A DNA stretch of 52,329 nt from an uncultured Algibacter sp. (GCA_938003745.1 CALKXS010000006.1:1-52329), one strand, 5' to 3'; positions 34,037-42,966 are shown, counted from the first letter of the stretch. Notes: generated by a model not told the origin, from the sequence alone. Numbers and translations are program-made.

Positions 34037-37000
34037 ATGATTAATAAAATCATTGATTTTTCAATCAATAATAAATTTATTATTGGGTTACTCACATTTG
34101 TACTTATCGGTGCAGGTATATGGAGTATGACACAAGTACCTATTGATGCTGTGCCCGATATTACAAATAACCAAGTACAGGTAATCACTCAATCACCTAA
34201 TCTAGGGACTGAAGATATTGAGCAATTTGTAACCTATCCTGTCGAAATTTCGATGAGTAATTTACCTAATGTTCAAGAGATACGCTCTGTATCTCGTTTT
34301 GGGCTATCAGTGGTTACTATCGTATTCGATGACGATATTGGCACCTATTTACCACGACAGTTAGTTGCCGAAAAACTGCCCGAAGTACAAGAACAGATAC
34401 CAGCAGGATTTGGAGAACCAGCAATGGGGCCTATATCTACTGGATTAGGAGAGATTTATCAATATACCCTTGAGGTAGATGATAAAATGCGTGATACATA
34501 TACCGCAACAGAACTGCGTACGATACAAGACTGGATTGTACGTCGCCAGATGTCTATGGTGCCAGGTGTGGTAGAAGTCAATGCCTTTGGTGGTAATCAA
34601 AAGCAATATGAGGTGGCTGTAGATCCTAATGAGCTCCGTGCCATAGGTATCACAATATCTGACGTCTTTTCTGCCTTAGAAAACAACAATCAAAATACGG
34701 GAGGCGCTTATATAGAGCGTAATCATCAAGCAAACTTTATACGTGGCGAAGGTCTAGCAAGAACTACTTCTGACATTGAGAATATGGTAGTAAAAACCGT
34801 TAATGGTATTCCTATCAAAGTTAAAGATGTAGGGACAGTGAATATAGGAAGTGCTGTACGTTATGGTGCACTAACTAAGGACGGTAAAGGCGAAGCCGTA
34901 GGCGGAATGATTCTAATGCTCAAAGGAGCAAACTCTAATGAGGTTATCGAGAATGTGAAGACTCGAATGAAGCAAATTCAAAAATCTCTACCAGAAGGCG
35001 TGAGCATTGTTCCATTTCTAGACCGTAGTGAATTAATTGCAGAAACTACTGGAACGGTAACTGGTAATTTACTGGAAGGTGGACTAATAGTGATTTTTGT
35101 ATTAGTGCTCTTATTAGGAAACTGGCGTGGTGGTCTTATTGTGGCCTCTACCATTCCACTATCTCTTCTTTTTGCATTCATTTTGATGAACGTTTTTGAT
35201 GTATGGGCAAACTTAATGAGCTTAGGAGCTATTGATTTTGGAATCATTGTAGATGGCTCTGTAATCATTGTAGAAGCCACCGTTTTTTTGATGTATTCAT
35301 ACATCGTTAAAAAACAGGAAGTTGATAAGAGTGACGCTTTCGCGAAAGCGGAAAACAGAAAATCACTTAATGACGAAATAGCTGCAAAGGCATCCAAAAA
35401 AATGATGAATGCAGCCTTTTTTGGTCAGCTCATCATACTTATTGTGTTTCTTCCTATTCTAGCTCTAGAAGGAGTTGAAGGTAAAATGTTTCAGCCTATG
35501 GCGCTCACATTCATTTTTGCAATGATAGGTGCAATGATATTGTGTCTTACTTATGTCCCAATGGTTTCGGCATTATTCTTACGAGTGCCTAAGAACGATA
35601 AAAAATCATACGGAGATAAATTAGTCCATTGGGTAGAACGTAAGTACGAACCGCTTCTCACTAAATCCCTAAGCAAAGGAAAGATAATTGTAAGTGTTGC
35701 CGTTGCACTTTTTGCGGTTGCCATTTTTGCTTTTACAAGAATGGGTGGAGAATTTATACCACAATTAGATGAAGGTGATTTAGCATTTCACGCTATTTTA
35801 AAACCGGGAAGTTCACTTACTGAAACTATCGAAACCACAACAAAGATTGAACGTATTGTAAAATCTGAGTTTCCAGAGGTAAAAACCATCATAAGCCGTA
35901 TAGGTGTTGCAGATGTTCCTACAGACCCAATGCCTATGGACATTGCAGATGTATTTGTGATTTTAAAACCTAGTGACGAGTGGACATCTGCTAGTTCAAA
36001 AGAAGAACTGCTGGATAAAATGAAGGAAGCCGTGAGCATTGTGCCTGGTGTAAATTTTGAATTCACTCAACCTATAGAAATGCGATTTAATGAGTTGCTC
36101 ACAGGTGTGCGTGAAGATGTTGCTATAAAGCTTTTTGGCGAAGACCTAGATATACTGGCTAGCAAAGCCGAAGAGATGGGTAGAATTATTGCAAGCGTTC
36201 CTGGTGTGGCAGATATGAAGGTGGAAGCAACAGACGGCTTGCCTCAAATAACTGTAAACTACAATCGGAATAAACTAGCGCAATATGGATTAGAAATCAA
36301 TCAGCTTAATAGCGTGGTACAAGCCTCATTTGCTGGTGGTAAAGCAGGTGTCATATTTGAAGGAGAAAAAAGATTTGACCTTGTTGTGCGATTAAAAGCT
36401 GAAAACAGAACTAGCATCAATGACATTCAAAATCTATTTATCAATTTACCTTCAGGAGCTCAAATCCCTTTAAAGGAAGTGGCAAACGTTTCTTATGAAC
36501 CTGGACCTATGCAAATAAGTCGCGACAATACAAATAGAAGAACCTATGTAGGTATTAATATTAGAGGTCGTGATGTAAAATCTGTTGTAGAGGATATACA
36601 AGTGAGACTGGATGAGCAATTTGAATTACCATCTGGTTACTTCTTGCGCTATGGTGGTGCTTTTGAGAATTTGGAACGTGCTAGTAATCGATTGCAAACC
36701 GTCGTGCCTATTGCGCTCCTACTTATTTTTATACTTATCTATTTTGCCTTAAAATCATTTCCGCAGACGTTAATGATTTATCTCGCAATTCCTATGGCAA
36801 CTATAGGTGGTGTATTTGCACTATGGTTACGTGATATGCCATTTAGTATTTCGGCAGGTGTTGGTTTTATTGTGCTCTTTGGGGTTGCGGTCCTCAATGG
36901 ACTTGTAATGATAAGCGGTCTTAATGAATTAAAAGAAGAAGGTGTCACAAACTTACGAGACAGAATTGTAGAAGGAACAAAGCGCAGGATACGACCTATT

Positions 37001-38434
37001 ATGCTTACCGCATTTACAGATATTCTTGGGTTTTTGCCTATGGCCATATCATCATCTGCTGGTGCAGAAGTACAACGGCCACTTGCAACCGTAGTTATAG
37101 GTGGATTATTGACCTCTACCTTACTTACACTTTTTATTCTTCCTATATTTTATCAATGGGTAGAAAAGCGTTCGGAACGCAAAATGAAGCTCAATCCACA
37201 TTATGTAACTGCCACAGCAGTTCTCTGTTTGTTCTTTTTCATACCAAGTGCAAGAGCACAAGAAATGACGAGAAGATTGGATACAACTATTTTGCAGCAA
37301 CAAGGCTATCCAGAGATTGCCCTAGATAGTGCTGTAGTTCTTGCAAAAAAGAATTACCCATCATTGCAAACTGGTAAATTAGAAATACGACGTCAAAATG
37401 TGCTCAAGGCTAGTGCTTACGAATTGGGAAGTACACAAGTTTTTACTGGTGGAGAAGAAGTAGCAAATGGTCAGGGAATTTATACCTTATTAGGAATCGG
37501 ACAGCAAAATATTGATTTACTAGGTATTGGCGCAAAAAAGCGATTGCAAAAACAACGTATCGCTCTAGCTGAAGCGGCTTATAATCTTACCGAACTTCAA
37601 GTTACTCAAGAGGTAAAAAATGCGTGGTCAGAAGCTTTTCAGCAAAAACGTAAGATGAAATTGTACAAGGAACTAGACTCGATTTACAGTCAGTTTTCAA
37701 AAGCAGTCCAACTAAATTTGGAAGTAGAAGCCATCTCACGATTAGAATTTGCTTCTGCAAAAAATCAAGCATTGCAAATTAAAAATAAATATCATCAAGC
37801 ACAACGAGATTATAGCATAGCATTGCAGAAACTAAATCTTTGGTTAGGTTCGGAGATTATTTATACGGTGCCCGATGACTATCAATCTAATGTCCTTGGT
37901 TTTAATTATAATAAGGATTTAAATGAGCATCCAGAATTATTGCTTTCGCGAAAGCGTGTGGATGAAGCCGAAGCTAATTATGATGTAGCACGGGCAAATT
38001 TGTTACCTACATTTAATTTACAAGGCGGCATACAGCAAGTAAATGGAAATAGTGGGTTTTATACCTATCAAGCAGGTATATCCATACCTCTTTTTTCTGG
38101 TTCCGATAGAAGTCGAGCTAAAGCTGCAAAAATTGAAAGCCAAATAGTCAGCACTAATGCAGATTTTAAAGAGCGACAGATTGAATCAGAATATCAACAA
38201 GCGGTTCAAGCCTATCAGAAGTGGGAAGAAGCTTGGCAATTTTACAAAAATGAATCCTTACCACTTGCAAAAGAGCAACGTAAAGGAGCATTACTGGCTT
38301 ATCGAGAAGGTGCGGTAGACTACGCTGCATTTACCCAGATTATTCGTGATGCCATACAAACAGAAATGGATGCGCTAGAAGCGCTAGACCAGTATTTAAC
38401 TGCATTGTTCAAACTTGAATATTATACCTTATAA
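34037..38434 (+). CDS. czcA: CzcA-type RND pump fused to a TolC-like outer-membrane factor
   Basis: A 1465-residue protein. Residues 1-1040 are an HME-RND pump; the TM4 motif DFGIIVDGSVIIVEA (about 399-413) is the HME1/divalent type (DFGxxxDG), although the usual EN reads EA. Near residue 1050 a hydrophobic, signal-peptide-like segment (VTATAVLCLFFFIPSARAQ) leads into a TolC-like domain of ~400 residues with the two helical repeats. The chain thus joins inner-membrane pump and outer-membrane duct; the SARAQ could be cleaved after insertion. Two palindrome copies lie inside. The adaptor gene follows directly. Confidence 0.9.
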   Translation: MINKIIDFSINNKFIIGLLTFVLIGAGIWSMTQVPIDAVPDITNNQVQVITQSPNLGTEDIEQFVTYPVEISMSNLPNVQEIRSVSRFGLSVVTIVFDDDIGTYLPRQLVAEKLPEVQEQIPAGFGEPAMGPISTGLGEIYQYTLEVDDKMRDTYTATELRTIQDWIVRRQMSMVPGVVEVNAFGGNQKQYEVAVDPNELRAIGITISDVFSALENNNQNTGGAYIERNHQANFIRGEGLARTTSDIENMVVKTVNGIPIKVKDVGTVNIGSAVRYGALTKDGKGEAVGGMILMLKGANSNEVIENVKTRMKQIQKSLPEGVSIVPFLDRSELIAETTGTVTGNLLEGGLIVIFVLVLLLGNWRGGLIVASTIPLSLLFAFILMNVFDVWANLMSLGAIDFGIIVDGSVIIVEATVFLMYSYIVKKQEVDKSDAFAKAENRKSLNDEIAAKASKKMMNAAFFGQLIILIVFLPILALEGVEGKMFQPMALTFIFAMIGAMILCLTYVPMVSALFLRVPKNDKKSYGDKLVHWVERKYEPLLTKSLSKGKIIVSVAVALFAVAIFAFTRMGGEFIPQLDEGDLAFHAILKPGSSLTETIETTTKIERIVKSEFPEVKTIISRIGVADVPTDPMPMDIADVFVILKPSDEWTSASSKEELLDKMKEAVSIVPGVNFEFTQPIEMRFNELLTGVREDVAIKLFGEDLDILASKAEEMGRIIASVPGVADMKVEATDGLPQITVNYNRNKLAQYGLEINQLNSVVQASFAGGKAGVIFEGEKRFDLVVRLKAENRTSINDIQNLFINLPSGAQIPLKEVANVSYEPGPMQISRDNTNRRTYVGINIRGRDVKSVVEDIQVRLDEQFELPSGYFLRYGGAFENLERASNRLQTVVPIALLLIFILIYFALKSFPQTLMIYLAIPMATIGGVFALWLRDMPFSISAGVGFIVLFGVAVLNGLVMISGLNELKEEGVTNLRDRIVEGTKRRIRPIMLTAFTDILGFLPMAISSSAGAEVQRPLATVVIGGLLTSTLLTLFILPIFYQWVEKRSERKMKLNPHYVTATAVLCLFFFIPSARAQEMTRRLDTTILQQQGYPEIALDSAVVLAKKNYPSLQTGKLEIRRQNVLKASAYELGSTQVFTGGEEVANGQGIYTLLGIGQQNIDLLGIGAKKRLQKQRIALAEAAYNLTELQVTQEVKNAWSEAFQQKRKMKLYKELDSIYSQFSKAVQLNLEVEAISRLEFASAKNQALQIKNKYHQAQRDYSIALQKLNLWLGSEIIYTVPDDYQSNVLGFNYNKDLNEHPELLLSRKRVDEAEANYDVARANLLPTFNLQGGIQQVNGNSGFYTYQAGISIPLFSGSDRSRAKAAKIESQIVSTNADFKERQIESEYQQAVQAYQKWEEAWQFYKNESLPLAKEQRKGALLAYREGAVDYAAFTQIIRDAIQTEMDALEALDQYLTALFKLEYYTL
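35335..35350. repeat. Iterated palindrome, perfect 16-mer
   Basis: CGCTTTCGCGAAAGCG read as A-F-A-K-A in a cytoplasmic loop of the CzcA part. Confidence 0.95.
37941..37956. repeat. Iterated palindrome (15/16)
   Basis: TGCTTTCGCGAAAGCG read as L-S-R-K-R in the TolC-like part of the fusion. Confidence 0.93.
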
Positions 38435-38435
38435 A

Positions 38436-39659
38436 ATGAAAAACTTAAAAACATATAAATGGATTGGGCTGCTATTGATTGTTATCACAATGACAGCTTG
38501 TGGAGACACAAAAAATGAAACGTCTAAAAAGGGTGATGAACATTCGGAATCTGAATCTAAACATAGCGATGGTGAACATAATGAAGAAAATCACGCTGAA
38601 GGCGAAGAAGTAATGTTGACTACAAGACAGTTCGAGGCTTTGCAGATGTCTATAGATACATTACAAACGCGCAGTATGAATGGTTATGTAGAGGCTAATG
38701 GACAGCTAGAAGTGCCACCACAAAATGAGGCAACTATTACAACTGTAATAGGTGCAAACGTCGTTTCTATCGAGGTTATAGAAGGAAATGAAGTTAAGAA
38801 AGGGCAAGTTGTTGCCTACATATCACATCCCAGCATTATTGAGAAACAAACGATGTATCTTAACGCATACAGCAATAGTCAGTTTCTTAAAAAATCTTTT
38901 GACAGACAGAAAACCCTTTATGATGCTGGTGTAGGTAGCGGTGCTAATTTTCAAAGTGCAGAAGCCGAATACAAAGCCTCGCTCGCGATGGTAAATGGTC
39001 TGGAAGCTCAGTTAAAACAACTTAACATAAATGCTTCAGGTGTCAGAAATGGAACGATTTATCAGCGTGTAGCGCTACGCAGTCCCATTGAAGGATTTGT
39101 GCAAAAAGTAGAAATAAAAACCGGTCAGTATGTAGAGCCACAAACAGACTTAATGGATATAGTAAACACGCTTCACGTACACGCAGATTTGATGGTTTTT
39201 GAAAAAGATGTCTATAAAATTGAGAAAGGACAAAAAGTAACGTTCAATGTCCAGTCCATTCCTGGAAAACAACTCTCAGCAGAAATTTACTCGATAAGCA
39301 AAACTTTTGAGGAAAACCCAAAAGCATTGCACGTGCACGCGGAAATAGAAAATAAGGCTGGAAACCTTATTCCCGGAATGTATATTCAAGGACGTATCCA
39401 AACAGATAATGCAACCACCACGGCATTTCCAGAAAGTGCAATTTCTATTGAAGGAGAAAAAGCTTTTGTTTTTAAGGCGATGAAAGAAGGTAATGACTGG
39501 AGCTTTGTTCCTATAGAAATTGTAACAGGAGCAAAAGATGGAGATTGGGTAGCCGTTAGCTTTTTAGGACCAAATAAAAAAGATGAGCAATATGCTATGA
39601 ATAATGCCTATTACCTAATGGCAGAAATGAAAAAAGGAGAAGCAGAACATAGCCATTAA
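38436..39659 (+). CDS. czcB: CzcB-type lipoprotein adaptor
   Basis: A 407-residue periplasmic adaptor from the ATG at 38436. Lipoprotein signal with lipobox ending TAC (MTACGD); a His/Glu/Asp-rich segment (about 30-60) likely to bind metal; then the MFP hairpin and barrel (VEANGQLEVPP, VIEGNEVKKGQVVAYIS, SPIEGFVQKVEIKTGQYV). It links the pump and duct of the fused protein upstream; one base separates the two genes. The last residues are His-rich (GEAEHSH). Confidence 0.88.
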   Translation: MKNLKTYKWIGLLLIVITMTACGDTKNETSKKGDEHSESESKHSDGEHNEENHAEGEEVMLTTRQFEALQMSIDTLQTRSMNGYVEANGQLEVPPQNEATITTVIGANVVSIEVIEGNEVKKGQVVAYISHPSIIEKQTMYLNAYSNSQFLKKSFDRQKTLYDAGVGSGANFQSAEAEYKASLAMVNGLEAQLKQLNINASGVRNGTIYQRVALRSPIEGFVQKVEIKTGQYVEPQTDLMDIVNTLHVHADLMVFEKDVYKIEKGQKVTFNVQSIPGKQLSAEIYSISKTFEENPKALHVHAEIENKAGNLIPGMYIQGRIQTDNATTTAFPESAISIEGEKAFVFKAMKEGNDWSFVPIEIVTGAKDGDWVAVSFLGPNKKDEQYAMNNAYYLMAEMKKGEAEHSH

Positions 39660-39669
39660 AAAGTATCAA

Positions 39670-40086
39670 ATGACAGAAATAGAAAAAACATTAGAAAATT
39701 ATCAAGTACGTCCTACGGCGATGCGCATTTTGATTTATAAGTATTTGGCTGAAAAGGAAATTGCAGTAGCACTAACAGATATTGAGTCCGCTTTCGCGAA
39801 AGCGGAACGCACCACACTATATCGTACGCTCAAAACCTTTGAAGAAAAGAAAATTGTACACCAAATAGATGATGGCACAGGCATTTCAAAGTATGCCTTG
39901 TGCGAAAAGGGTTGTAACTGTGAGATTGAACAAGATTTACACTTACATTTTCATTGTAACAATTGCAATGAAACAGTATGTCTTACGGAACATAAAATTC
40001 CACAAATCAAAGTACCTGACGGCTATATAGCCGAAGATGTAAACCTTGTTGTAAAGGGAATATGCGAGAAATGTAGTGGGCAATAA
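39670..40086 (+). CDS. Fur-family metal regulator
   Basis: A 138-residue regulator: winged HTH (about 1-75; TTLYRTLKTFEEKKIVHQI) and a C-terminal metal/dimer domain with HLHFHCNNCNETVCL and a final GICEKC, the Zn-site pattern of Fur/Zur proteins. It probably controls the divalent-metal genes through the two TGCAC-N4-GTTGCA sites at 33562 and 40088. A palindrome copy encodes AFAKA within the HTH, between the second and third helices. It is 10 bp after the adaptor gene. Confidence 0.88.
   Translation: MTEIEKTLENYQVRPTAMRILIYKYLAEKEIAVALTDIESAFAKAERTTLYRTLKTFEEKKIVHQIDDGTGISKYALCEKGCNCEIEQDLHLHFHCNNCNETVCLTEHKIPQIKVPDGYIAEDVNLVVKGICEKCSGQ
39789..39804. repeat. Iterated palindrome, perfect 16-mer
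   Basis: CGCTTTCGCGAAAGCG read as A-F-A-K-A inside the HTH region of the Fur-family regulator. It is the last copy seen in the window. Confidence 0.95.
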
Positions 40087-40087
40087 A

Positions 40088-40102
40088 TGCACTTCTGTTG
40101 CA
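40088..40102 (+). promoter_or_regulatory. Candidate Fur/Zur-like operator, copy 2
   Basis: TGCACTTCTGTTGCA, directly after the regulator stop and 37 bp before the DUF3703 start. A -7-like box TACTTTTA begins 13 bp downstream, the same geometry as at 33562. Confidence 0.6.
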
Positions 40103-40139
40103 CTAGTTATTAAACTACTTTTATAAAAAATCATTGGAT

Positions 40140-40502
40140 ATGACGTTAAATATTAAAATACCAAGACATCTAAAACAGGCATATTGTAAAGAATTAGAGT
40201 TGTACCGCAATAATTTAAAAATGGAACAATTTGATATTGCCTGGCATCATTTAGAAAGGAGTCATATTATAGGTCAATCTTATCCCATTGAACATACCTA
40301 TTCACATTGGTTAATGTTGAAATTTGGGTTTATGCAAAAGAATACTAAAGAAGTATTTGGTCAAATAATCAGATTAGTTGTTGGTGGTTGGAAGTCGTTT
40401 ATTAATCACGTGCCACTAGGAAATACAGGAGGTTCAAATGTGCCACCATTAAAACGTATGCCTATGCCAAATGACATAATTAATTTATTCAATAGTAAAT
40501 GA
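40140..40502 (+). CDS. DUF3703 protein
   Basis: A 120-residue protein from the ATG at 40140 (an in-frame TTG at 40134 is less likely). The family motif AWHHLERSHIIGQSY is followed by a helical region and a Gly/Asn/Pro-rich end (GNTGGSNVPPLKRMPMP). Family members sit next to heavy-metal transporters; biochemical role unknown. It overlaps the ATPase start by 4 nt (ATGA), so the two form one unit. Confidence 0.85.
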   Translation: MTLNIKIPRHLKQAYCKELELYRNNLKMEQFDIAWHHLERSHIIGQSYPIEHTYSHWLMLKFGFMQKNTKEVFGQIIRLVVGGWKSFINHVPLGNTGGSNVPPLKRMPMPNDIINLFNSK

Positions 40503-42466
40503 AAAAGAAAAAAGTAAACTTAAGAGACTTAGACACGCAAAAACATTCTGGCGAGCACAGCCACGATGACGGTCACAATCATAGTAGTCCAGACGAAGTG
40601 TCTAATTTGAAAACATATATTCCTGCGATTTTCAGTTTTGTAATGCTTATAATAGGTATTGCAGTTGATTATTTTGACACTTTTCCCTTCTTTAAAGGAT
40701 GGGTAAGAATCGTATGGTACACCGTAGCTTATATCCCTGTTGGCTTCCCTGTAATAAAAGAAGGTTGGAACAGTATTAAGAATGGAGATTTCTTTACGGA
40801 GTTCTTTTTAATGTCCATTGCAACTTTGGGCGCATTTGCCATAGGAGAATACCCAGAAGGTGTAGCTGTAATGTTGTTTTATGCCGTGGGCGAATTATTT
40901 CAACAAGCAGCGGTTAACCGAGCAAAAGGAAATATCAAGGCTTTATTAGATGTGCGACCTAATGAGGCGTTAGTATATCGAAATGGCGACTTCATTTCGG
41001 TTAATCCTGAGACGGTTGAGATAGGCGAAAAAATTCAAGTACGCGTAGGAGAAAAAGTGCCTCTTGATGGAATATTACTTTCAGATAAAGGTTCTTTCAA
41101 TACCGCTGCTCTTACCGGAGAAAGTAAACCGGATACCGTCCAGAAAGGAGCATCTGTATTTGCAGGAAGTATCAATCTTGATGGAGTTATTGAGGTAGAA
41201 ACTACTAAGGAGTTCAAGGACAGCTCTATCGCACGTATTCTAGATATGGTGCAGAATGCCACCGCTCGTAAATCTAAAACCGAGTTGTTTATTAGAAAAT
41301 TTGCTCGTGTTTACACGCCTATTGTAGTTTTCTTAGCCATAGGTCTGACCTTTTTACCGTATTTCGTTGTAGATGATTATGTGTTCAGAGACTGGCTATA
41401 TCGAGCTTTAATCTTTCTAGTTATCTCTTGTCCTTGTGCTTTGGTAATATCCATTCCGCTAGGATATTTTGGTGGATTGGGTGCTGCATCTCGCAACGGA
41501 ATCCTGTTTAAAGGCGCATCATTTTTGGATGCAATGACTAAGGTGAATACCGTGGTAATGGATAAGACGGGAACGGTGACCAAAGGTGTTTTTAAGATTA
41601 AGGAAGTGGTAAATAAATCCACTTTTGCGGAAGCTGAATTTATGCAGTACCTGATGGCGATGGAAGAACAATCCACACATCCTATTGCAAAAGCAATTCT
41701 GGAATACAAGGCAGAAGGTGCCGACTATGAAGCTACAGAAGTATCTGAAATTGCTGGTAAGGGATTAAAAGGAAGTGTAAATGGGAAAACCGTTTTGGTA
41801 GGAAATAAAGCATTGATGACTTCAAATAGCATAGATGTTCCTGCTGAAACCGATAGCATTATTGAGTCCATCGTGATGGTGGGTATCGATGGCAAATTTG
41901 CTGGCTATGTTACCATTGCCGATGAACTGAAGGAAGATGCCCATCAAGCGATTAAACAGATCAGGGAATCTGGAATTTCAAAAATTATAATGCTCTCTGG
42001 CGATAAGGATTCAATTACCCAACAGGTTGCTAAAGAATTAGGCATTGATTGGGCAAAAGGTGGTTTGTTGCCAGAAGATAAGCTTAACGAAGTAGAAAAG
42101 CTTAAAGCACAACCGGATACAAAAGTCGCTTTTATAGGAGATGGTATCAACGATGCACCAGTTTTGGCAGCAAGTGATGTTGGTATGGCAATGGGTGGTC
42201 TAGGAAGTGACGTCGCTATAGAAACTGCAGATGTTATTATTCAAAATGACCAACCTTCAAAGATTGCGCGCTCCATAAAAATAGGACGTTCTACCAGAAG
42301 TATTGTTTGGCAAAATATTGTTCTAGCCTTTGGCGTAAAAATTATAGTTCTCATTTTAGGAGCTGGTGGACTAGCCACAATGTGGGAAGCCGTTTTTGCA
42401 GATGTAGGTGTTGCCTTGCTTGCAATTTTAAATGCTGTTAGATTACAGAAGATGAAGTGGGGTTAA
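40499..42466 (+). CDS. zntA: ZntA-like P1B-type ATPase (Zn/Cd/Pb)
   Basis: A 655-residue pump with a short His/Asp-rich N-terminus (HSGEHSHDDGHNHSS) in place of an HMA domain. TGES actuator, CPC in ISCPCALVIS, DKTGTVT, HP in STHPIAK, GDGINDAP, and a C-terminal DVGVALLA helix. The TM set is the P1B-2 (Zn/Cd/Pb) type, not the Cu type encoded at 28782. It is the last gene of the metal island; a 13-bp direct repeat starts 87 bp after the stop. Confidence 0.9.
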   Translation: MKKKKVNLRDLDTQKHSGEHSHDDGHNHSSPDEVSNLKTYIPAIFSFVMLIIGIAVDYFDTFPFFKGWVRIVWYTVAYIPVGFPVIKEGWNSIKNGDFFTEFFLMSIATLGAFAIGEYPEGVAVMLFYAVGELFQQAAVNRAKGNIKALLDVRPNEALVYRNGDFISVNPETVEIGEKIQVRVGEKVPLDGILLSDKGSFNTAALTGESKPDTVQKGASVFAGSINLDGVIEVETTKEFKDSSIARILDMVQNATARKSKTELFIRKFARVYTPIVVFLAIGLTFLPYFVVDDYVFRDWLYRALIFLVISCPCALVISIPLGYFGGLGAASRNGILFKGASFLDAMTKVNTVVMDKTGTVTKGVFKIKEVVNKSTFAEAEFMQYLMAMEEQSTHPIAKAILEYKAEGADYEATEVSEIAGKGLKGSVNGKTVLVGNKALMTSNSIDVPAETDSIIESIVMVGIDGKFAGYVTIADELKEDAHQAIKQIRESGISKIIMLSGDKDSITQQVAKELGIDWAKGGLLPEDKLNEVEKLKAQPDTKVAFIGDGINDAPVLAASDVGMAMGGLGSDVAIETADVIIQNDQPSKIARSIKIGRSTRSIVWQNIVLAFGVKIIVLILGAGGLATMWEAVFADVGVALLAILNAVRLQKMKWG

Positions 42467-42553
42467 ATCTTTGCGAGGAAGCATTATTCATAATCATTGA
42501 TTTTGAGAGAATTAAGTTAATATCATCATTCAAAAAGTTTGAACTCTGTCTCT

Positions 42554-42566
42554 TCGAGGTCACTAA
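42554..42566 (+). repeat. Left att core of integrated element
   Basis: TCGAGGTCACTAA, identical to 51649-51661, where it forms the acceptor 3' end of a tRNA-Arg fragment. The two copies bound a ~9.1-kb element with an integrase at its right end. No tRNA can be folded to the left of this copy. Confidence 0.65.
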
Positions 42567-42567
42567 T

Positions 42568-42612
42568 AAAACCAGTACTTACCATTGTTTTTGGTTTTTA
42601 CTGGTTTTTTAT
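42568..42612 (+). terminator. Hairpin with T run next to left att
   Basis: A 10-bp stem AAAACCAGTA/TACTGGTTTT (42568-42577 with 42599-42608) followed by more T. It could end transcription of the ZntA-like gene or of leftward genes of the element. Confidence 0.6.
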
Positions 42613-42630
42613 TTGCAGAATATTTGCAGA
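42611..42630 (+). repeat. Left arm-type repeat of the element
   Basis: ATTTGCAGAATATTTGCAGA, itself two copies of ATTTGCAGA separated by AT, is identical in sequence and orientation to 51476-51495. Position just inside each end suggests integrase arm-binding sites. Confidence 0.65.
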
Positions 42631-42654
42631 TTTTTATAAAATTAGTATTCCTAT

Positions 42655-42725
42655 TAAATCTTTAAGTAAATAACATGCAACATATTATCTTATAATTTGT
42701 TGCATGTTATTTACTTAAAGATTTA
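42655..42725. repeat. 28-bp perfect inverted repeat
   Basis: Arms 42655-42682 and 42698-42725 are perfect inverted copies with a 15-nt spacer that holds a further 5-bp inner stem (ATTAT/ATAAT). The right arm contains the last codons and stop of the small gene at 42707. It is far longer than a usual terminator; it may be a bidirectional terminator or a recombination/replication site. Confidence 0.85.
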
Positions 42726-42847
42726 TAAGTTATTACTCGATCTTTATTTATAGTAAAAACTTTTTTGAATAATCTATTAATTTCAGCGTTTTCAATTTCA
42801 TAATTATCATCATTGTCTAAATATATTGTTGTGGTTTTACAGTTCAT
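42707..42847 (-). CDS. 46-residue small protein
   Basis: ATG at 42847 to TAA at 42707. It is polar and acidic in the middle (YLDNDDNYEIENAEI), with a helical basic end (RLFKKVFTINKDRV). It lies 2 bp after the stop of the 38-residue gene, forming a run of three short minus-strand genes at the left end of the element. Its last codons fall within the long inverted repeat. Function unknown. Confidence 0.4.
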   Translation of the reverse strand: MNCKTTTIYLDNDDNYEIENAEINRLFKKVFTINKDRVITYKSLSK

Positions 42848-42849
42848 GA

Positions 42850-42966
42850 TTAAATTTCTTTTTTTATTTCCTGAATTATTACTTCCCTTTCTTGAAAAGT
42901 ATATGAATCCCAATATTTCTTCAGGGTATCAAGTTGATCATCTAAATATTCATTTTCAATATTCAT
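42850..42966 (-). CDS. 38-residue small protein
   Basis: ATG at 42966, TAA at 42850. It reads as a charged helix (NEYLDDQLDTLKKYWDSYTF, then EREVIIQEIKKEI). Placed 2 bp before the next small gene and ~90 bp after the upstream one. Small acidic proteins of this sort are common near repressors of mobile elements; nothing specific can be said. Confidence 0.4.
   Translation of the reverse strand: MNIENEYLDDQLDTLKKYWDSYTFQEREVIIQEIKKEI

Noticed and set aside
42520-42566. Possible tRNA at the left att copy (TTTGAAC near 42540 looked like a T loop).
   Set aside because: The flanking bases do not pair as a 5-bp T stem, and no anticodon or D arm can be folded upstream.
42457-42639. A 60-codon open frame starting in the end of the ZntA-like gene.
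   Set aside because: It crosses the att core and a hairpin, has a composition unlike the neighbours, and overlaps a well-supported gene.
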